Source of the DNA: Deltaproteobacteria bacterium
GTDB taxonomy: Bacteria > Desulfobacterota > Binatia > UBA9968 > JAJDTQ01
Reading direction: 5' to 3'
NCBI GenBank assembly: GCA_028818775.1
Contig: JAPPNE010000110.1
Coordinates: 1 to 32,768, forward strand
Length of the DNA stretch: 32,768 nt
Below the pieces are notes generated by a model, which did not search any database, was not told the origin of the DNA, and saw only the letters and a program-made list of their open reading frames with translations. Shown piece after piece: positions 1 to 8,873 of this stretch (positions are counted from its first letter, which is position 1; each line of letters starts with the position of its first letter). The position numbers and the translations under genes are program-made.

Positions 1-131
1 TCGGTGTCGACAACAAGCCCGCGTTCATGAACTTCCGCGACGTGTTCGACGACCCGACGGCCGACGCACAGTTCATCTGGTCGTCCAATCTCGTCCTCGA
101 CAACCTGGTCCTGATGCGCAGGACGGTTGAA
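1..131 (+). CDS. 3' end of an unidentified protein (partial)
   Basis: An open frame enters from the left edge and ends at the TGA at 129-131, giving about 42 residues. The tail reads as a compact soluble domain, with a FMNFRDVF segment, a DDPTADAQF segment and a closing LVLMRKDG. Codon use is GC-rich and regular, which supports real coding. I do not recognise the family. It lies outside the integrase and is probably host backbone. The start is beyond the window. Confidence 0.5.
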
Positions 132-883
132 TGATGAGGTGTCCGACATGACCGTGCGCACTCAGGGAAAGCGGTCGATCGCCACGGGGGTTTGAAACTT
201 GGCCGTGTAGGGTTTGTCCTACCGACTGCCGCCCGTAAACCATCTGAAAACAAAGAAGTAAAACGTTCCTCTTGAAAGACCGATGATTCGCGTCGGAACA
301 ATCAACACATGGTCAACACCACGTGTCCACCGCCGCTGCGCAAACCCGGCATCTCCCGGCGCGCCATGGCGTCGATGCTCCGATTCGGTGCGATAGCCGA
401 TCTCGCAAGGGGGCGGCGAAGTTCCATGCCGGGTGGGATCTGTCACGTTGCTCTTCAGCTACCGCCGCACGGCCCAGGACAAATAGTCGGTGAGACGCCG
501 CCGGTGTGCTCGATCCGTCTTCCGACCCCCGGCCGCATATTCTGATTCTGAACTCCGCCTCTCCACCTGCCGCCGCCCCGCGTCCCCGTGAGCCTGCCGA
601 ACGTCCCCACGGGAGGAACCCATGCGTATCTACGCAAGAGACCGCGCCTGCGGTTTTAGATTCGCGCGTGCGGAGTGGGTCAGAGTCTCCATGAACGCCC
701 GCCCGCCGCGGGGCCGCATCGAGGGACGGCGCGAGGTTGTGCTGGCGGGCACGTATCCACCAGGGGTCGAAACCACGGTAGATGAACACAAAGGAACGCA
801 GGCCATCGCTGAACCAGTCATTGCGATCGGTGAAGTTCCACGATCCGAAGAGCGACCGGCCCGCCGCGCAAGGAGTTCCGGGA
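132..883. other. Gene-poor stretch between backbone genes
   Basis: No frame here has a convincing start, ribosome binding site and protein-like composition together. On the - strand an open frame without a start runs through about 313-880, and its first part (about 690-880) is rich in aromatic residues (for example FVFIYRGF and PWW). That could be the remnant of a gene whose beginning has been lost. Otherwise I see nothing. Confidence 0.4.
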
Positions 884-1486
884 CTAGCTGTCAGTTTTCT
901 TGATCGCCACGCCGTTCAGCTCGATGGACACCTGGTTACCGACGACCAGGCCGCCGTTGTCCATCAGCCTGGAGTAGGAGACACCGTAGTCCTGGCGGTT
1001 CAGCTCGAGCCGCGCTTCAAAGCCGAGGCGGGTCTTGCCCGCCGACTTGACGATGCCTGTTATTCGAAAGGGAATGGCCACCTCCCTGGAAACGCCGCGC
1101 ATGGTCAGGCGGCCGTGCAACACCGGCAAGTTGCTGTCCGCTTCGATGCGGGTGGTCTCGAAGGTGATGTGTGGGTGATTCGCCGCATCGAAAAAGTCTC
1201 CGGAGCGCAAGTGCCGGTCGCGCCTCTGCTGTGCCGTATCGATGCTGGCAACGCTGATCGTGCCGCTCATCGAGGATTTGGTGATGTCAGCGGCGTCGTA
1301 GATGATCGTGCCGCTGAATTCGTTGAACGTGCCCCTGACCCGGTTGATCACCAGGTGGCTGACGCTGAAGCCGACGTAGGCGTGAGCGTTATCCACCACG
1401 TAGGTGTCGGCACTCCAGGAACGACTTGCAGAACTCATCATCAAGATGGCAATCAGACCGAGTGAAACACACATTTTGACCAGCAT
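884..1486 (-). CDS. yceI: YceI-family periplasmic protein
   Basis: The 200-residue product matches the YceI family of lipocalin-like beta-barrel proteins, which bind polyisoprenoid-type lipids in the periplasm. Residues 1-25 form a Sec signal peptide (hydrophobic core LGLIAILMM, cleavage near SWSA-D). The mature part starts YVVDNAHAYVGFSVSHL, the usual YceI opening in which a His precedes the first strands. It continues with the family's HLRSGDFFD and FDAANHPHITFE segments and ends with the typical YGVSYSR and VGNQVSIELN strands. Length is normal for the family (about 190-200 aa). The ATG is preceded by a strong AAGGAG 7 nt upstream. It stands alone and is probably a host gene rather than island cargo. 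Confidence 0.93.
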   Translation of the reverse strand: MLVKMCVSLGLIAILMMSSASRSWSADTYVVDNAHAYVGFSVSHLVINRVRGTFNEFSGTIIYDAADITKSSMSGTISVASIDTAQQRRDRHLRSGDFFDAANHPHITFETTRIEADSNLPVLHGRLTMRGVSREVAIPFRITGIVKSAGKTRLGFEARLELNRQDYGVSYSRLMDNGGLVVGNQVSIELNGVAIKKTDS

Positions 1487-1817
1487 TTTTGTCTCCTTGC
1501 ATCATTGCGGATTCCAGACAAGGTCCCGAAGAAGGTTCCTGCTGCGCAGGTTCCACCTTCCTCTGAAGGCTAGGAAGAGGGAACGCGGGGGACTGTTCGG
1601 GCGTTCCCCAAGCCCCACTGTTTCTGCTTATCTCCTGTGTTCGTAGTGTCCACGGCCCCGGTAACCAAGCGGCCCGCCGTGGTGCAACCACCTATTGGAC
1701 CAAAGGGGGTTCCCTCGCCGCGGCTCACTGGTGTCAGGGTGAAGGCGGCCCGTGGCCCAGGCGCCGCCGCCAGCCGTCGGCCTGCTCGAAAACTCCTCCA
1801 CGATGCGGTCGAACGTT
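1487..1817. other. Intergenic region between yceI and IS remnant
   Basis: It contains the yceI leader and ribosome binding site and an inverted repeat at 1579-1608. No gene is recognisable. The part next to 1818 is probably the decayed flank of the IS110-type element. Confidence 0.4.
1579..1608. repeat. Inverted repeat upstream of yceI
   Basis: GGGAACGC at 1579-1586 is perfectly complementary to GCGTTCCC at 1601-1608, with a 14-nt loop. There is no T-run on either side, so it is not a textbook terminator. It could be an operator for the leftward yceI promoter or an IS relic. Confidence 0.4.
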
Positions 1818-2114
1818 TCAGGCGGCGGCGGGAACACGGTAGATTTCACTCTTTGTCGTCAGCGCCCAGACGATCCGGGCCATTCGGTTGGCTAGGCCAC
1901 TGCGATCAGTACCCTCGGCTTGCGCGCCAGCATCCTGGCGAGCGAGAGATCGGTCGTCGCACCACGCCGAGCGGACCACGGCCATGGTGCCCGTGATCAA
2001 CAGCCGTCTGAGGTCACGCTGAGCCATCTTCGATGTCTTGCCCAGCCTCGGCTTGCCGCCGGTCGTGTGCTGGCGCGACACCATTAACAGGCAGGTTTGA
2101 AACCCGCCTGTCAC
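1818..2114 (-). pseudogene. IS110/IS1111-type transposase C-terminal remnant
   Basis: The readable product keeps only the C-terminal (transposase_20) half of IS110-family transposases: RQHTTGGKPRLGKTSK followed by an LRRLLITGTMAVV helix and ANRMARIVWAL near the end. In intact members (about 330-420 aa) this follows a DEDD RuvC-like catalytic domain, and nothing of that is present here. Homology stops near 2075-2080, directly beside the palindrome at 2087-2111, so the 5' part was lost at that junction. It is not functional. Confidence 0.75.
2087..2111. repeat. 25-bp near-perfect palindrome at island boundary
   Basis: ACAGGC-A-GGTTT pairs with AAACC-C-GCCTGT around a single central G, with only one mismatched pair in 12. 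It sits exactly between the truncated IS110 remnant and the leader of the integrase gene. It could be an integrase or excisionase binding site, part of an attachment site, or a terminus of the vanished insertion sequence. Confidence 0.6.
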
Positions 2115-2293
2115 CTAACAGCACCGATACGCAGTAATGCGCTGTCGTCGCCAATTATGCCGTTATTTCTATAAGTTAAGCGCCATCTGAAGCGACAGAC
2201 GCCGCCACCGTCAGCACTCTCGTGCGCTTCGATTCGTTCTCTGGTGTTGACTTTAGGGTTGACTATGGGCTGGTCCACGTTTATCCTGCCCCC

Positions 2294-3559
2294 ATGGAAA
2301 ATTCCGTAAAACTCACCGCCAAGGTCAAGCTCACCCTCACCAAACGCACAGTAGACGCCCTCGAGCCCGAAGACAAGCCCTGGATCGCCTGGGACGACAA
2401 GCTCACGGGCTTCGGCGTTCGTGTCCATCCCTCGGGCGCCAAGTCTTACGTTGTAAACTACCGCGCCGGCAACGGCGGGCGCAAGGCGCCCAACAAGCGT
2501 GTGGTGGTGGGCCGCGCCGGCCGGGCCACCCCGGACCAGGCAAGGCGTCGGGCGCAGGAACTCCTGGGGCGCGTGGCCGCGGGGGAAGACCCGGCGGGCG
2601 AGCGGACGGAGGCGCGGGGGTTGCCGAGGCTGGGAGCGGCCTGCGAGGACTACATCGAGTCCGGCCATGACCTGGCGGCCAGCACCGAGCGGGGCTATCG
2701 TCGCTACACTACTCTCTATCTCGGCGACTGGCTCTCTCGCCCTCTTGATGGCATCACCCGCCGTGACGTCGAAGGCCGCTTCCGGCTCCTTACGGAGCGC
2801 CACGGCCCGATGCCCGCCAACCAGTGCCTGTCGTTCCTGCGCTCGGTGTACCGAAGGCCCTGCGTGGACTACGAGGGTCTGCACAACCCGGTGGAGCAGT
2901 GGCTTGCAGCGGGAGGACGCTACCACCGGAAGACGAGGAAGCGGATATCGTCTCCGGCCGAGGTGCTGCCGTGCTGGCGCACGGGAATGGACGCGGCGGT
3001 GCCGAACCCGGTGCACCGGGACGTGTTACTGTTCGGACTCTACACGGGGATGCGCCGGGGAGAGATCATGGCGCTTCGGTGGGAGGACGTGAATCTGGAG
3101 GCGGGGCTGTTCCGTGTGGAGGAGACCAAGACCGGCGTGCCGCTTGAGCTTCCGGTGACGCGCCAGCTGGGGAAGATCCTGGCGCGGCGGCGGGCCGAAT
3201 GGGACACCTTGCGGGAACAGCTTGGCGACTGGGTGTTCCCGTCCCGGTCGAGCGAGTCAGGGCACGTGGAGGAGCTTCACCGGCACTACGAGGCCATCGG
3301 GCGCGCGGGCGGAGCGAAGTTCTGGTTCCACGCGTTGCGTAACTGCTTTATCACGGTGGCCGAGCGGGAGCTGATGCTGCCACGGTCTCTGACCAAGCGT
3401 CTGGTGAACCACGCGCGGCCCAATGATGTGACCGAGGGATACGCTGCTGACTGGACAGTGGGGCAACTTCGAGAGCCCGCGCAACGGGTCGCCGACCGGA
3501 TTGACGAGTTGACGGAGTCAAACGGGTCGACGGCGCATCTCCACGCACCGGCAAGGTGA
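2294..3559 (+). CDS. Tyrosine recombinase (island integrase)
   Basis: This 421-residue protein has the layout of P4-like integrases. An N-terminal arm-binding domain (about residues 12-75: LTKRTVDAL, then LTGFGVRVHPSGAKSY) precedes a SAM-like core-binding domain (about 110-200) and a catalytic domain (about 220-400). The catalytic set is complete: R254 in TGMRRGE, K279 in ETKTG, H346 and R349 in HALRN, H373 in VNHARP and the nucleophile Y383 in EGYAADW. A GTG at 2222 would add 24 residues, but the family normally begins near the ATG at 2294, so I use that. No strong Shine-Dalgarno is visible for either. It should catalyse integration and excision of the element to its right, with the attachment site in the 2.1-2.3 kb leader. 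Confidence 0.92.
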   Translation: MENSVKLTAKVKLTLTKRTVDALEPEDKPWIAWDDKLTGFGVRVHPSGAKSYVVNYRAGNGGRKAPNKRVVVGRAGRATPDQARRRAQELLGRVAAGEDPAGERTEARGLPRLGAACEDYIESGHDLAASTERGYRRYTTLYLGDWLSRPLDGITRRDVEGRFRLLTERHGPMPANQCLSFLRSVYRRPCVDYEGLHNPVEQWLAAGGRYHRKTRKRISSPAEVLPCWRTGMDAAVPNPVHRDVLLFGLYTGMRRGEIMALRWEDVNLEAGLFRVEETKTGVPLELPVTRQLGKILARRRAEWDTLREQLGDWVFPSRSSESGHVEELHRHYEAIGRAGGAKFWFHALRNCFITVAERELMLPRSLTKRLVNHARPNDVTEGYAADWTVGQLREPAQRVADRIDELTESNGSTAHLHAPAR

Positions 3560-3573
3560 CGCGCGGGCCACGT

Positions 3574-3747
3574 TCAAGCTGGGGTGGACCTATCGCCCTG
3601 GGCTTCGCCAAGCACAATACCCGCTTGGGGGGGACGGACCGGCACGTCGTAGCCACTCGATGATCGGGCCTCGATGGGCTTCGCACGCTCGAAGAACTCG
3701 CCGGTACCGTCAGAGTCTCCGAACCAAGTCGCGTTTTTGTACCACAT
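3574..3747 (-). CDS. Small hypothetical protein (57 aa)
   Basis: A 57-residue frame starts at ATG 3747, 10 nt after the stop of the upstream exported-protein gene and on the same strand. It begins MWYKNATWFGDSDG and continues GEFFERAKPIEARSS. An in-frame TAA lies directly upstream, so the start is fixed. A purine run (AAAAGGG) precedes it but is too close to be an ideal ribosome binding site. Its convergent neighbour is the integrase gene, 14 nt away. The family is not recognised. It may be a small partner of the upstream gene or chance coding. Confidence 0.3.
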   Translation of the reverse strand: MWYKNATWFGDSDGTGEFFERAKPIEARSSSGYDVPVRPPQAGIVLGEAQGDRSTPA

Positions 3748-3757
3748 GCCCTTTTAG

Positions 3758-4171
3758 TCACTCGGTCCTCATCTTTTCTATCTGCATCAAATCTCCGGCA
3801 AGCTCCTCGAAGTGAGCGTACCCCCCATCTCGAAACCACTTGTTTCTTTCATGTAGTCGTTCGAGGAGTCTCGCACGCACAGTCTGGTCGGGAACTTGAC
3901 GGATCGCGCGATAGTGCCTGTCAACAGCTCTTTCCGTAAAATCTACGAAAATCTCGCGGGCACCAGATACTAGCGACTTGGCGGACTCCACACCGTCCCT
4001 ACCAGCGATATAGAGAAGTAAACTGCGCTACATGACTCTTACAGCCATCGCACTGCCTGCCGATACCTCTAGCGTCTCTTGCAGCGTTTGCTGGTTGGCG
4101 GGGACTTTCTGTCCGTGTGCAGCGGTACACACGAGGAGCAGGGTGAAGAAAACGAAGGCTGTACGCATCAT
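3758..4171 (-). pseudogene. Small exported protein gene interrupted by in-frame TAG
   Basis: A strong AAGGAG lies 9 nt before tandem ATGs (4171-4169 and 4168-4166). From there the frame encodes a clear signal peptide (MRTAFVFFTLLLVCTAAHG, then QKVP) and about 25 further residues. It meets a TAG at 4030-4028 after 46 codons counted from the second ATG. The same frame then stays open for about 90 codons (SLLLYIAGRDGVES... to the TGA at 3758), with charged helical composition and an RARLLERLHERNKW stretch. The natural reading is one exported protein of about 136 aa broken by a single nonsense mutation, for example CAG to TAG. Alternatives are amber readthrough, a sequencing error, or a 77-aa product restarting at GTG 3991. 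The family is not recognised. Confidence 0.6.
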
Positions 4172-4886
4172 GTTAGAGGGCTCCTTCTACTTCCTTAGGG
4201 ATGATTTCTTAGCGTAGCGCCACTCGCGCTTGATCTTGGAGGTCTCTGGATGATGGCTTTGGCGATTTCAGATGTCCAGAGGTCGACTAGCTGAAGGACA
4301 CTGTCGTGCCGCTTCAATTTCAGTCGTCGATGTCGTCCAGCGCGTTCTGACTTCCCATCATCGGTTCCCAGTTCCCTAGGCCATTCACCGTCTGCAGGGA
4401 GTGTCTGTGTCAGTTCGGTGTACTGGGACGGGGCCGACTTCAGCGCTGATGGGGTCACGATTGACGCCGATCTCGACAGCTTGATCGCCGAAGTCATAAA
4501 CCAACCGGGAACACTGGTAATACCTGCCGGTCCACGCTGACGCAGACGGAGGCCGCCACACAGGGCCGGGCAGGTCACGTCCTGAACAGATACGGAATGG
4601 CGGTTGCTCCCGTGCCGCCCTCCTGGCGCTCGTTTACCTTCGCCACCAACCGTTCGGCGGTGCCATGATCAAACGTACCACCACACAAGCTGATTGGAGC
4701 TTGGTGGAAGGTTCAATGAAGTCATGGTTCGTGTGAGAATCGCGTCTCTTGTACTGCGGCTGCCGCAGCGAAATCGCGAGGACGCTGAGGCCGGCCCAAC
4801 TCCTTCGGCCAGGCCTGTCCACACCGCCGCAGACGCACCCTCGCAAGGCAAACGAACGGTTACACCAGCAATCCCACATAGACAAT
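4172..4886. other. Stretch without a recognisable gene
   Basis: Base composition here is less GC-rich than the relaxase region. Several open frames of 75-130 codons exist on both strands, but none has a ribosome binding site and protein-like composition together. I see the AAGGAG leader of the exported-protein gene at 4181-4186 and nothing else. Confidence 0.4.
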
Positions 4887-6209
4887 TTAGCAATTTCTCT
4901 CGTCAAGCTCTTGATCGATAGGAAGGGAAGAGATGTTCGGGGCGGGCACCGGAGCCCCTATGGCGGCTGCGAAAGCCCCGTCCGAGATGTGCGCGAGGAA
5001 CGGGGACGCGTCCGCCGGCTCGACCTTGAACGCCGGTTTGGGATTCGGAATCGCGAGAGCTGGCGTTCCGACTATCCCATCACTTTCACTAACGGCACCA
5101 AACCCAGTGAAATAGGTCGCGTTTACGTGCGAGCTCCCGTAGTGGCCGTACAAGGCGTACGCGAGAATGCCGGCTCGTCGACGCAGGTGTGGCAGCATTA
5201 GATCAGTGGCTTCGATCCCATGTAGTTGCATTGCGATGAAAGCGGGGCGTTGGCCCGAGAACTGGTCTGAGGCCTCTCGCATTCCTTCAAGCATAGGTTT
5301 GGATATGTCATCCTCGCGTTTGCTACGCATTACTATGAGGCACCCGGAATCTTCTGTCAGCCCGCCAGCAATGTGCGCATTTGGCCCAAACGTTGCGCTG
5401 CAAGCCGAATAAAACGCCTTCGTGTCGGCGACCCATGCGCCCATGTGGAGAGCGTCAAGAGCTTGGCGTTCCAGCTCGAAACCGTCGCCGCTGAAGGTCG
5501 CCTGCATGCTATCCTCAATCACTGTACGGGTGGCAGCGCGGAGCGAAGCCTGATCCAAGATGTTGGACGAGAGCCTTCCGTCGAGCGTGATCAGCAGCAC
5601 TTCCGGCTGGAGACGGGCGCGTTGGGACTCCAGTGCCGACGACAGCGCTTCCATGAAGCGGTCGAAGTCCTTCCGATGAATCTGACGACCTGCATCAGCG
5701 GAGAGTGACTTACACTCAACCTCACCAACGAATTTATCGCGGCTAAACGCGAGGTCGTACTGAGCCGTTGTTTCCATGTCAGCGAAAGTGACGTCAAAGC
5801 CCGCATCCATGAGACGTTGAGCTAAATCGATTTCGAGATACAGGGAGGCGTAGCCTGTTTCCGCTTTGAGACAATCGCGCAACCGACCTTCCAACCTTCT
5901 TTGCCCCACATTCGAGAGTCGTGTATGCACCTCCACTGTTGACGCAGCGAAGTTGAGCGCTGCGAGAATCGGTGCATCGGTGAGTTCTAGTCGAAGACGC
6001 CCCTCACGCGCCAATACATCGAACTGAAAGCTGATCGCCATCTCCAGCCAGTGATAATCCTTGACGATTTTCCACCTGAATGGCGACAGGCGCTGTTCAG
6101 AATCCAGATGACCGACGCGCTTGAACCAGCGGTCCTCGCCTACGAGGTCGACAAAGCGTGGGAGGTACCCGCCCAATACTGTAAGTTCGGAGGAGCTGAC
6201 TAATCGCAT
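4887..6209 (-). CDS. PD-(D/E)XK nuclease-like protein (440 aa)
   Basis: The whole-protein family is not recognised, but residues 120-180 show a classic PD-(D/E)XK arrangement. There is an amphipathic helix with E127 (LYLEIDLAQRL), a beta turn GFDVTFAD, then D152 in YDLAFS and the E165-C166-K167 motif in VGEVECKS, with a following helix (HRKDFDRFMEAL). This is the core of restriction-type and repair nucleases. The C-terminal 270 residues contain a second alpha/beta region with no motif I can name. The gene starts 60 nt after the stop of the HEPN gene on the same strand, so the two are probably co-transcribed. Its ATG has only a weak GGA upstream, which fits translation depending on the upstream gene. 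I infer a phage- or plasmid-targeting nuclease. Confidence 0.65.
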   Translation of the reverse strand: MRLVSSSELTVLGGYLPRFVDLVGEDRWFKRVGHLDSEQRLSPFRWKIVKDYHWLEMAISFQFDVLAREGRLRLELTDAPILAALNFAASTVEVHTRLSNVGQRRLEGRLRDCLKAETGYASLYLEIDLAQRLMDAGFDVTFADMETTAQYDLAFSRDKFVGEVECKSLSADAGRQIHRKDFDRFMEALSSALESQRARLQPEVLLITLDGRLSSNILDQASLRAATRTVIEDSMQATFSGDGFELERQALDALHMGAWVADTKAFYSACSATFGPNAHIAGGLTEDSGCLIVMRSKREDDISKPMLEGMREASDQFSGQRPAFIAMQLHGIEATDLMLPHLRRRAGILAYALYGHYGSSHVNATYFTGFGAVSESDGIVGTPALAIPNPKPAFKVEPADASPFLAHISDGAFAAAIGAPVPAPNISSLPIDQELDERNC

Positions 6210-6269
6210 TTCGACTGCATCCTACTCGAAGAAGCGGAGTACCGGATTGGCGATCACGACCATTTGGCC

Positions 6270-7376
6270 CTATTTGAAATACTTGCGCCGCATCAGTTCA
6301 TTGATGGTGCGGTACATGTCGGCCAAGTAGTTGCTGTCAATGGATTCTGTCCACCAATGAGCGATGTCGTCTCGATACTCGGTTAGGTCCGCCAGACTCG
6401 TCTTGCCGGCCACGATGGTGCGGTCGTTCTTGAGGTAGTTATCGCCGCCGGGACCAATGTAGCCGAGTATTCGCTTGGACTCGGTCAACGACTGCCAGAG
6501 ATTCAAGTAGTGCAGCCGCCTGAAGTCGTCGTCCTTGTAGTCATCCCAGTAAACGGCGTTGACGAGGAGTTCGATGTGTTCTTGTTGCATGTCCGCCTCG
6601 ATCCGAGGGATTGCGGACCGCAATCGGTCGGCTGTACTTTGAAACTCTCGTGCATCGACGTCGGAGGCTACTGAGGCGCGGACAGGCATGAATCCTCCGG
6701 CCCACGTAGCAACAAATCGGCCATCGTCGGTTACGAGGCAGCTCTGATCGACGTGTTTGCGGATCTCGTCGTGGGTGTCTTGCGATGCGCGGATAGCGGC
6801 CAGGATCATGTTGACCGTCGGCTCGTTGCTGGGGATACTCGGCCATTGGCCATCGATGGTTCGCATGGCGAGAATGAACTTCTCGTTGTCGCGGCCACCG
6901 TTCAGAAGTGGGGTTCTCTCGCCGTTCACGTAAGAGACCTCGTCAACCAGGACGCACTCCTTGTCGAAGGTCATAGGTGTCAGCTCCGTCAATTCTTCGA
7001 TAACCAGGAATGCTGTACGACGGTTGTTTTGGGCGGCGAGTTCGTCTTGTTTCTGCCCGATTTCGTGGCGGAGCGGAGGGCTGATGGCATAGTGCGTACT
7101 GGCCGAGCCTAAGAAGTGCCGGACAAGACCGCAGACGAGTGACGCCCGAACAGGGTCGGAGTCATAGATCGAATGGCTGGGTATCGGCTCGGTAGGTAGT
7201 GCCCGAGGGAAGTCGAAGACCCGAGTGCGGCAGTGGCGGTTGACGGTGCACGTGATGTCTTCACTGTCTTTGAGGCCCCCCATCATCATCTTCGCGCCGT
7301 TAAGCGTCATGTTCGACTTGGGTGCGTCGTAAGCGAGGTTCTTCAGGCGGTCGGCAACTGGACGTCTTGTAGTCAT
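6270..7376 (-). CDS. HEPN-domain protein, probable RNase-type effector
   Basis: The 368-residue product starts at ATG 7376, preceded by GCAGGAG about 8 nt upstream. The open frame continues further upstream, but that extension is not protein-like. The C-terminus carries R335-x4-H340 (YRDDIAHWW) in a helical context, followed by a last helix NELMRRKYF. This is the R-x4-6-H signature of HEPN RNases found in toxins and anti-phage effectors. The N-terminal 230 residues are unassigned. They include a VIEELTELTPM segment and acidic patches and may form a sensor domain. It is followed after 60 nt by the PD-(D/E)XK gene, so the pair looks like an RNA-cutting plus DNA-cutting module. The motif is seen; the function is inferred. 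Confidence 0.6.
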   Translation of the reverse strand: MTTRRPVADRLKNLAYDAPKSNMTLNGAKMMMGGLKDSEDITCTVNRHCRTRVFDFPRALPTEPIPSHSIYDSDPVRASLVCGLVRHFLGSASTHYAISPPLRHEIGQKQDELAAQNNRRTAFLVIEELTELTPMTFDKECVLVDEVSYVNGERTPLLNGGRDNEKFILAMRTIDGQWPSIPSNEPTVNMILAAIRASQDTHDEIRKHVDQSCLVTDDGRFVATWAGGFMPVRASVASDVDAREFQSTADRLRSAIPRIEADMQQEHIELLVNAVYWDDYKDDDFRRLHYLNLWQSLTESKRILGYIGPGGDNYLKNDRTIVAGKTSLADLTEYRDDIAHWWTESIDSNYLADMYRTINELMRRKYFK

Positions 7377-8082
7377 CCGTGGGCTCCTGCGGTGCTGCTC
7401 GTTTGCGGGGGGATTGTAAGGGTGCGAAGTGCTCAGGGCAAGAGTGAGGCGAAACGGCAGGGCACCGTGGCGGAAATTGGGAGCGTCGAGAGGCCGCGTG
7501 GAAGGACAGGAGGCGGCAGTGCAACGGCTCGGCGCGATGACGGGAGAGGATTGGCGATTCAGCTCCAGGGAGACTATGGTTCCGGGATACCGGCGATGTT
7601 GGGGATGACCCTGTTGAGCGCGAATGCCGTACTTGGCCACTACCCTGACTATGTGGAGGCTACCGGTGAACTGGGCGCCGCGCGATTCGCAGTGCCGGCC
7701 CGGCGATCCGAGATGCGGAAGCGCGGATCGCCGAGAAGACGGGGAAGCCGCTGGCAAGTCGATCACGGAGGGAGACGCCCGCGTGACGCACATGGTCGGC
7801 GGAAGCCGGTCCGCAGCTCGGTGGGCTACGCCCGCATAGGGCTGACAAACGGACGTTTTCCGAATTCGTGCAGAGGGAGGACAATCGAGGGGCTTACTTC
7901 GCCGAAGCGAACCGAAGCGCGAGGCGATGTGAGAGGGAGTACCGTGGCACTTCGGACGCGCTGTTCGCGCCTGACTCACCTCGTGCACCCACCGGCAATA
8001 GGGTTAGCCGCTGTGGCCGGGAGACGACTGAGGTGCGAGCAAACCGTCGTGGTGGAAGCTGCCTTGGCAGGATGATGTTCTC
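7377..8082. other. Intergenic region between divergent accessory genes
   Basis: It separates the leftward HEPN gene from the rightward unknown gene and must carry both promoters, though I cannot pick reliable -35/-10 boxes. A short + strand frame around 7670-7785 (AIRDAEARIAEKTGKPL) has protein-like composition but no start and could be a gene remnant. Nothing else is recognisable. Confidence 0.4.
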
Positions 8083-8721
8083 ATGACGGATGACGAGAAA
8101 CTCAAGGATCTATTGCTGCGGGTGAAGGTTCTCTTCGAGAAATTGCAGGGAAGGATCATCCAACTCGAGGCAATGTCCCAGGGTCTCAGCATTCCCGAAT
8201 CGGTCACCGAGGCGTACGGCGATGCACTTCTGGCGATGACGAATCTTCTTGATGGACACGCACAACCTGTAGCGGTCAAGAAAGGAATTGGCCGGAGAAA
8301 ATCGCGATACGGGAGCTTTCCCGCACTGCGAATGATCCTGGAACTACAAGGCAGGTCGGCTCAAGCGTGCGCGAACTACGATTACTGTATCCGAGCCAAT
8401 AAAGACGTCATCAAACGCCTGACGAGGAAGCGTAGCGGCGGTCTCGCGCACACGCAACTAGACTCGTCGGCGGTGACTCGCAAGGAGGTCGAGAGCCTGC
8501 GAGACGACCTGCTGCACACTTTTTCCGACATCTGGTACGAAGTTTACGGAGACTTCCCAGTGCTACAGGCGCTAAGGTCTACGCCCGCGGGGCCTGTCTT
8601 GCAGGCAGACAATGTCGCCGGACACATCCACAAGATCGAACTAGGGCCGAAACAAAGATCAACTGAGATTACGATAGAGGTGCCGGCCATCATGCGTGGA
8701 GGGCGGGGGCGAAAGCGTTAA
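8083..8721 (+). CDS. Hypothetical helical protein (212 aa)
   Basis: The family is not recognised. The ATG at 8083 is preceded by a weak GCAGGATG. The N-terminal 45 residues are strongly helical (EKLKDLLLRVKVLFEKLQ) and probably form a coiled coil. The middle has a conserved-looking LRMILELQGRSAQACANY helix, followed by paired charged helices (TRKEVESLRDDLLHTFSDIWYE). The C-terminus ends in a basic RGGRGRKR tail that could touch nucleic acid. There is no signal peptide or membrane segment. A membrane-protein gene follows about 150 nt downstream on the same strand, so the two may form a unit. Confidence 0.6.
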   Translation: MTDDEKLKDLLLRVKVLFEKLQGRIIQLEAMSQGLSIPESVTEAYGDALLAMTNLLDGHAQPVAVKKGIGRRKSRYGSFPALRMILELQGRSAQACANYDYCIRANKDVIKRLTRKRSGGLAHTQLDSSAVTRKEVESLRDDLLHTFSDIWYEVYGDFPVLQALRSTPAGPVLQADNVAGHIHKIELGPKQRSTEITIEVPAIMRGGRGRKR

Positions 8722-8873
8722 AAGATGCCGCGAAGGCCGGAACCGGGCGTTCTTTGCCGCGTCTGCAACGCTGCCGCTGTCCACCCAGCGGCCTCGCTGG
8801 GGCCAGACGCTGACCTTGTCAATTTCAATCGAGAGTTGAGCACCGAGGCTGGTGTGTGTTAGCGGTTCCGCCC

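Noticed and set aside
2115..2293. tRNA gene as integration target beside the integrase
   Set aside because: I looked for the T-loop and acceptor pattern upstream of the integrase and found none.
2111..3016. 301-codon - strand frame over the integrase
   Set aside because: The integrase has all catalytic residues on the + strand; this frame is its shadow.
4195..4578. 127-codon - strand frame
   Set aside because: No ribosome binding site, odd composition, and competing frames of similar quality; not supportable.
7377..7988. N-terminal extension of the HEPN gene frame
   Set aside because: The extension is rich in Arg/Ser/Pro, unlike the rest, and a good ribosome binding site precedes ATG 7376.
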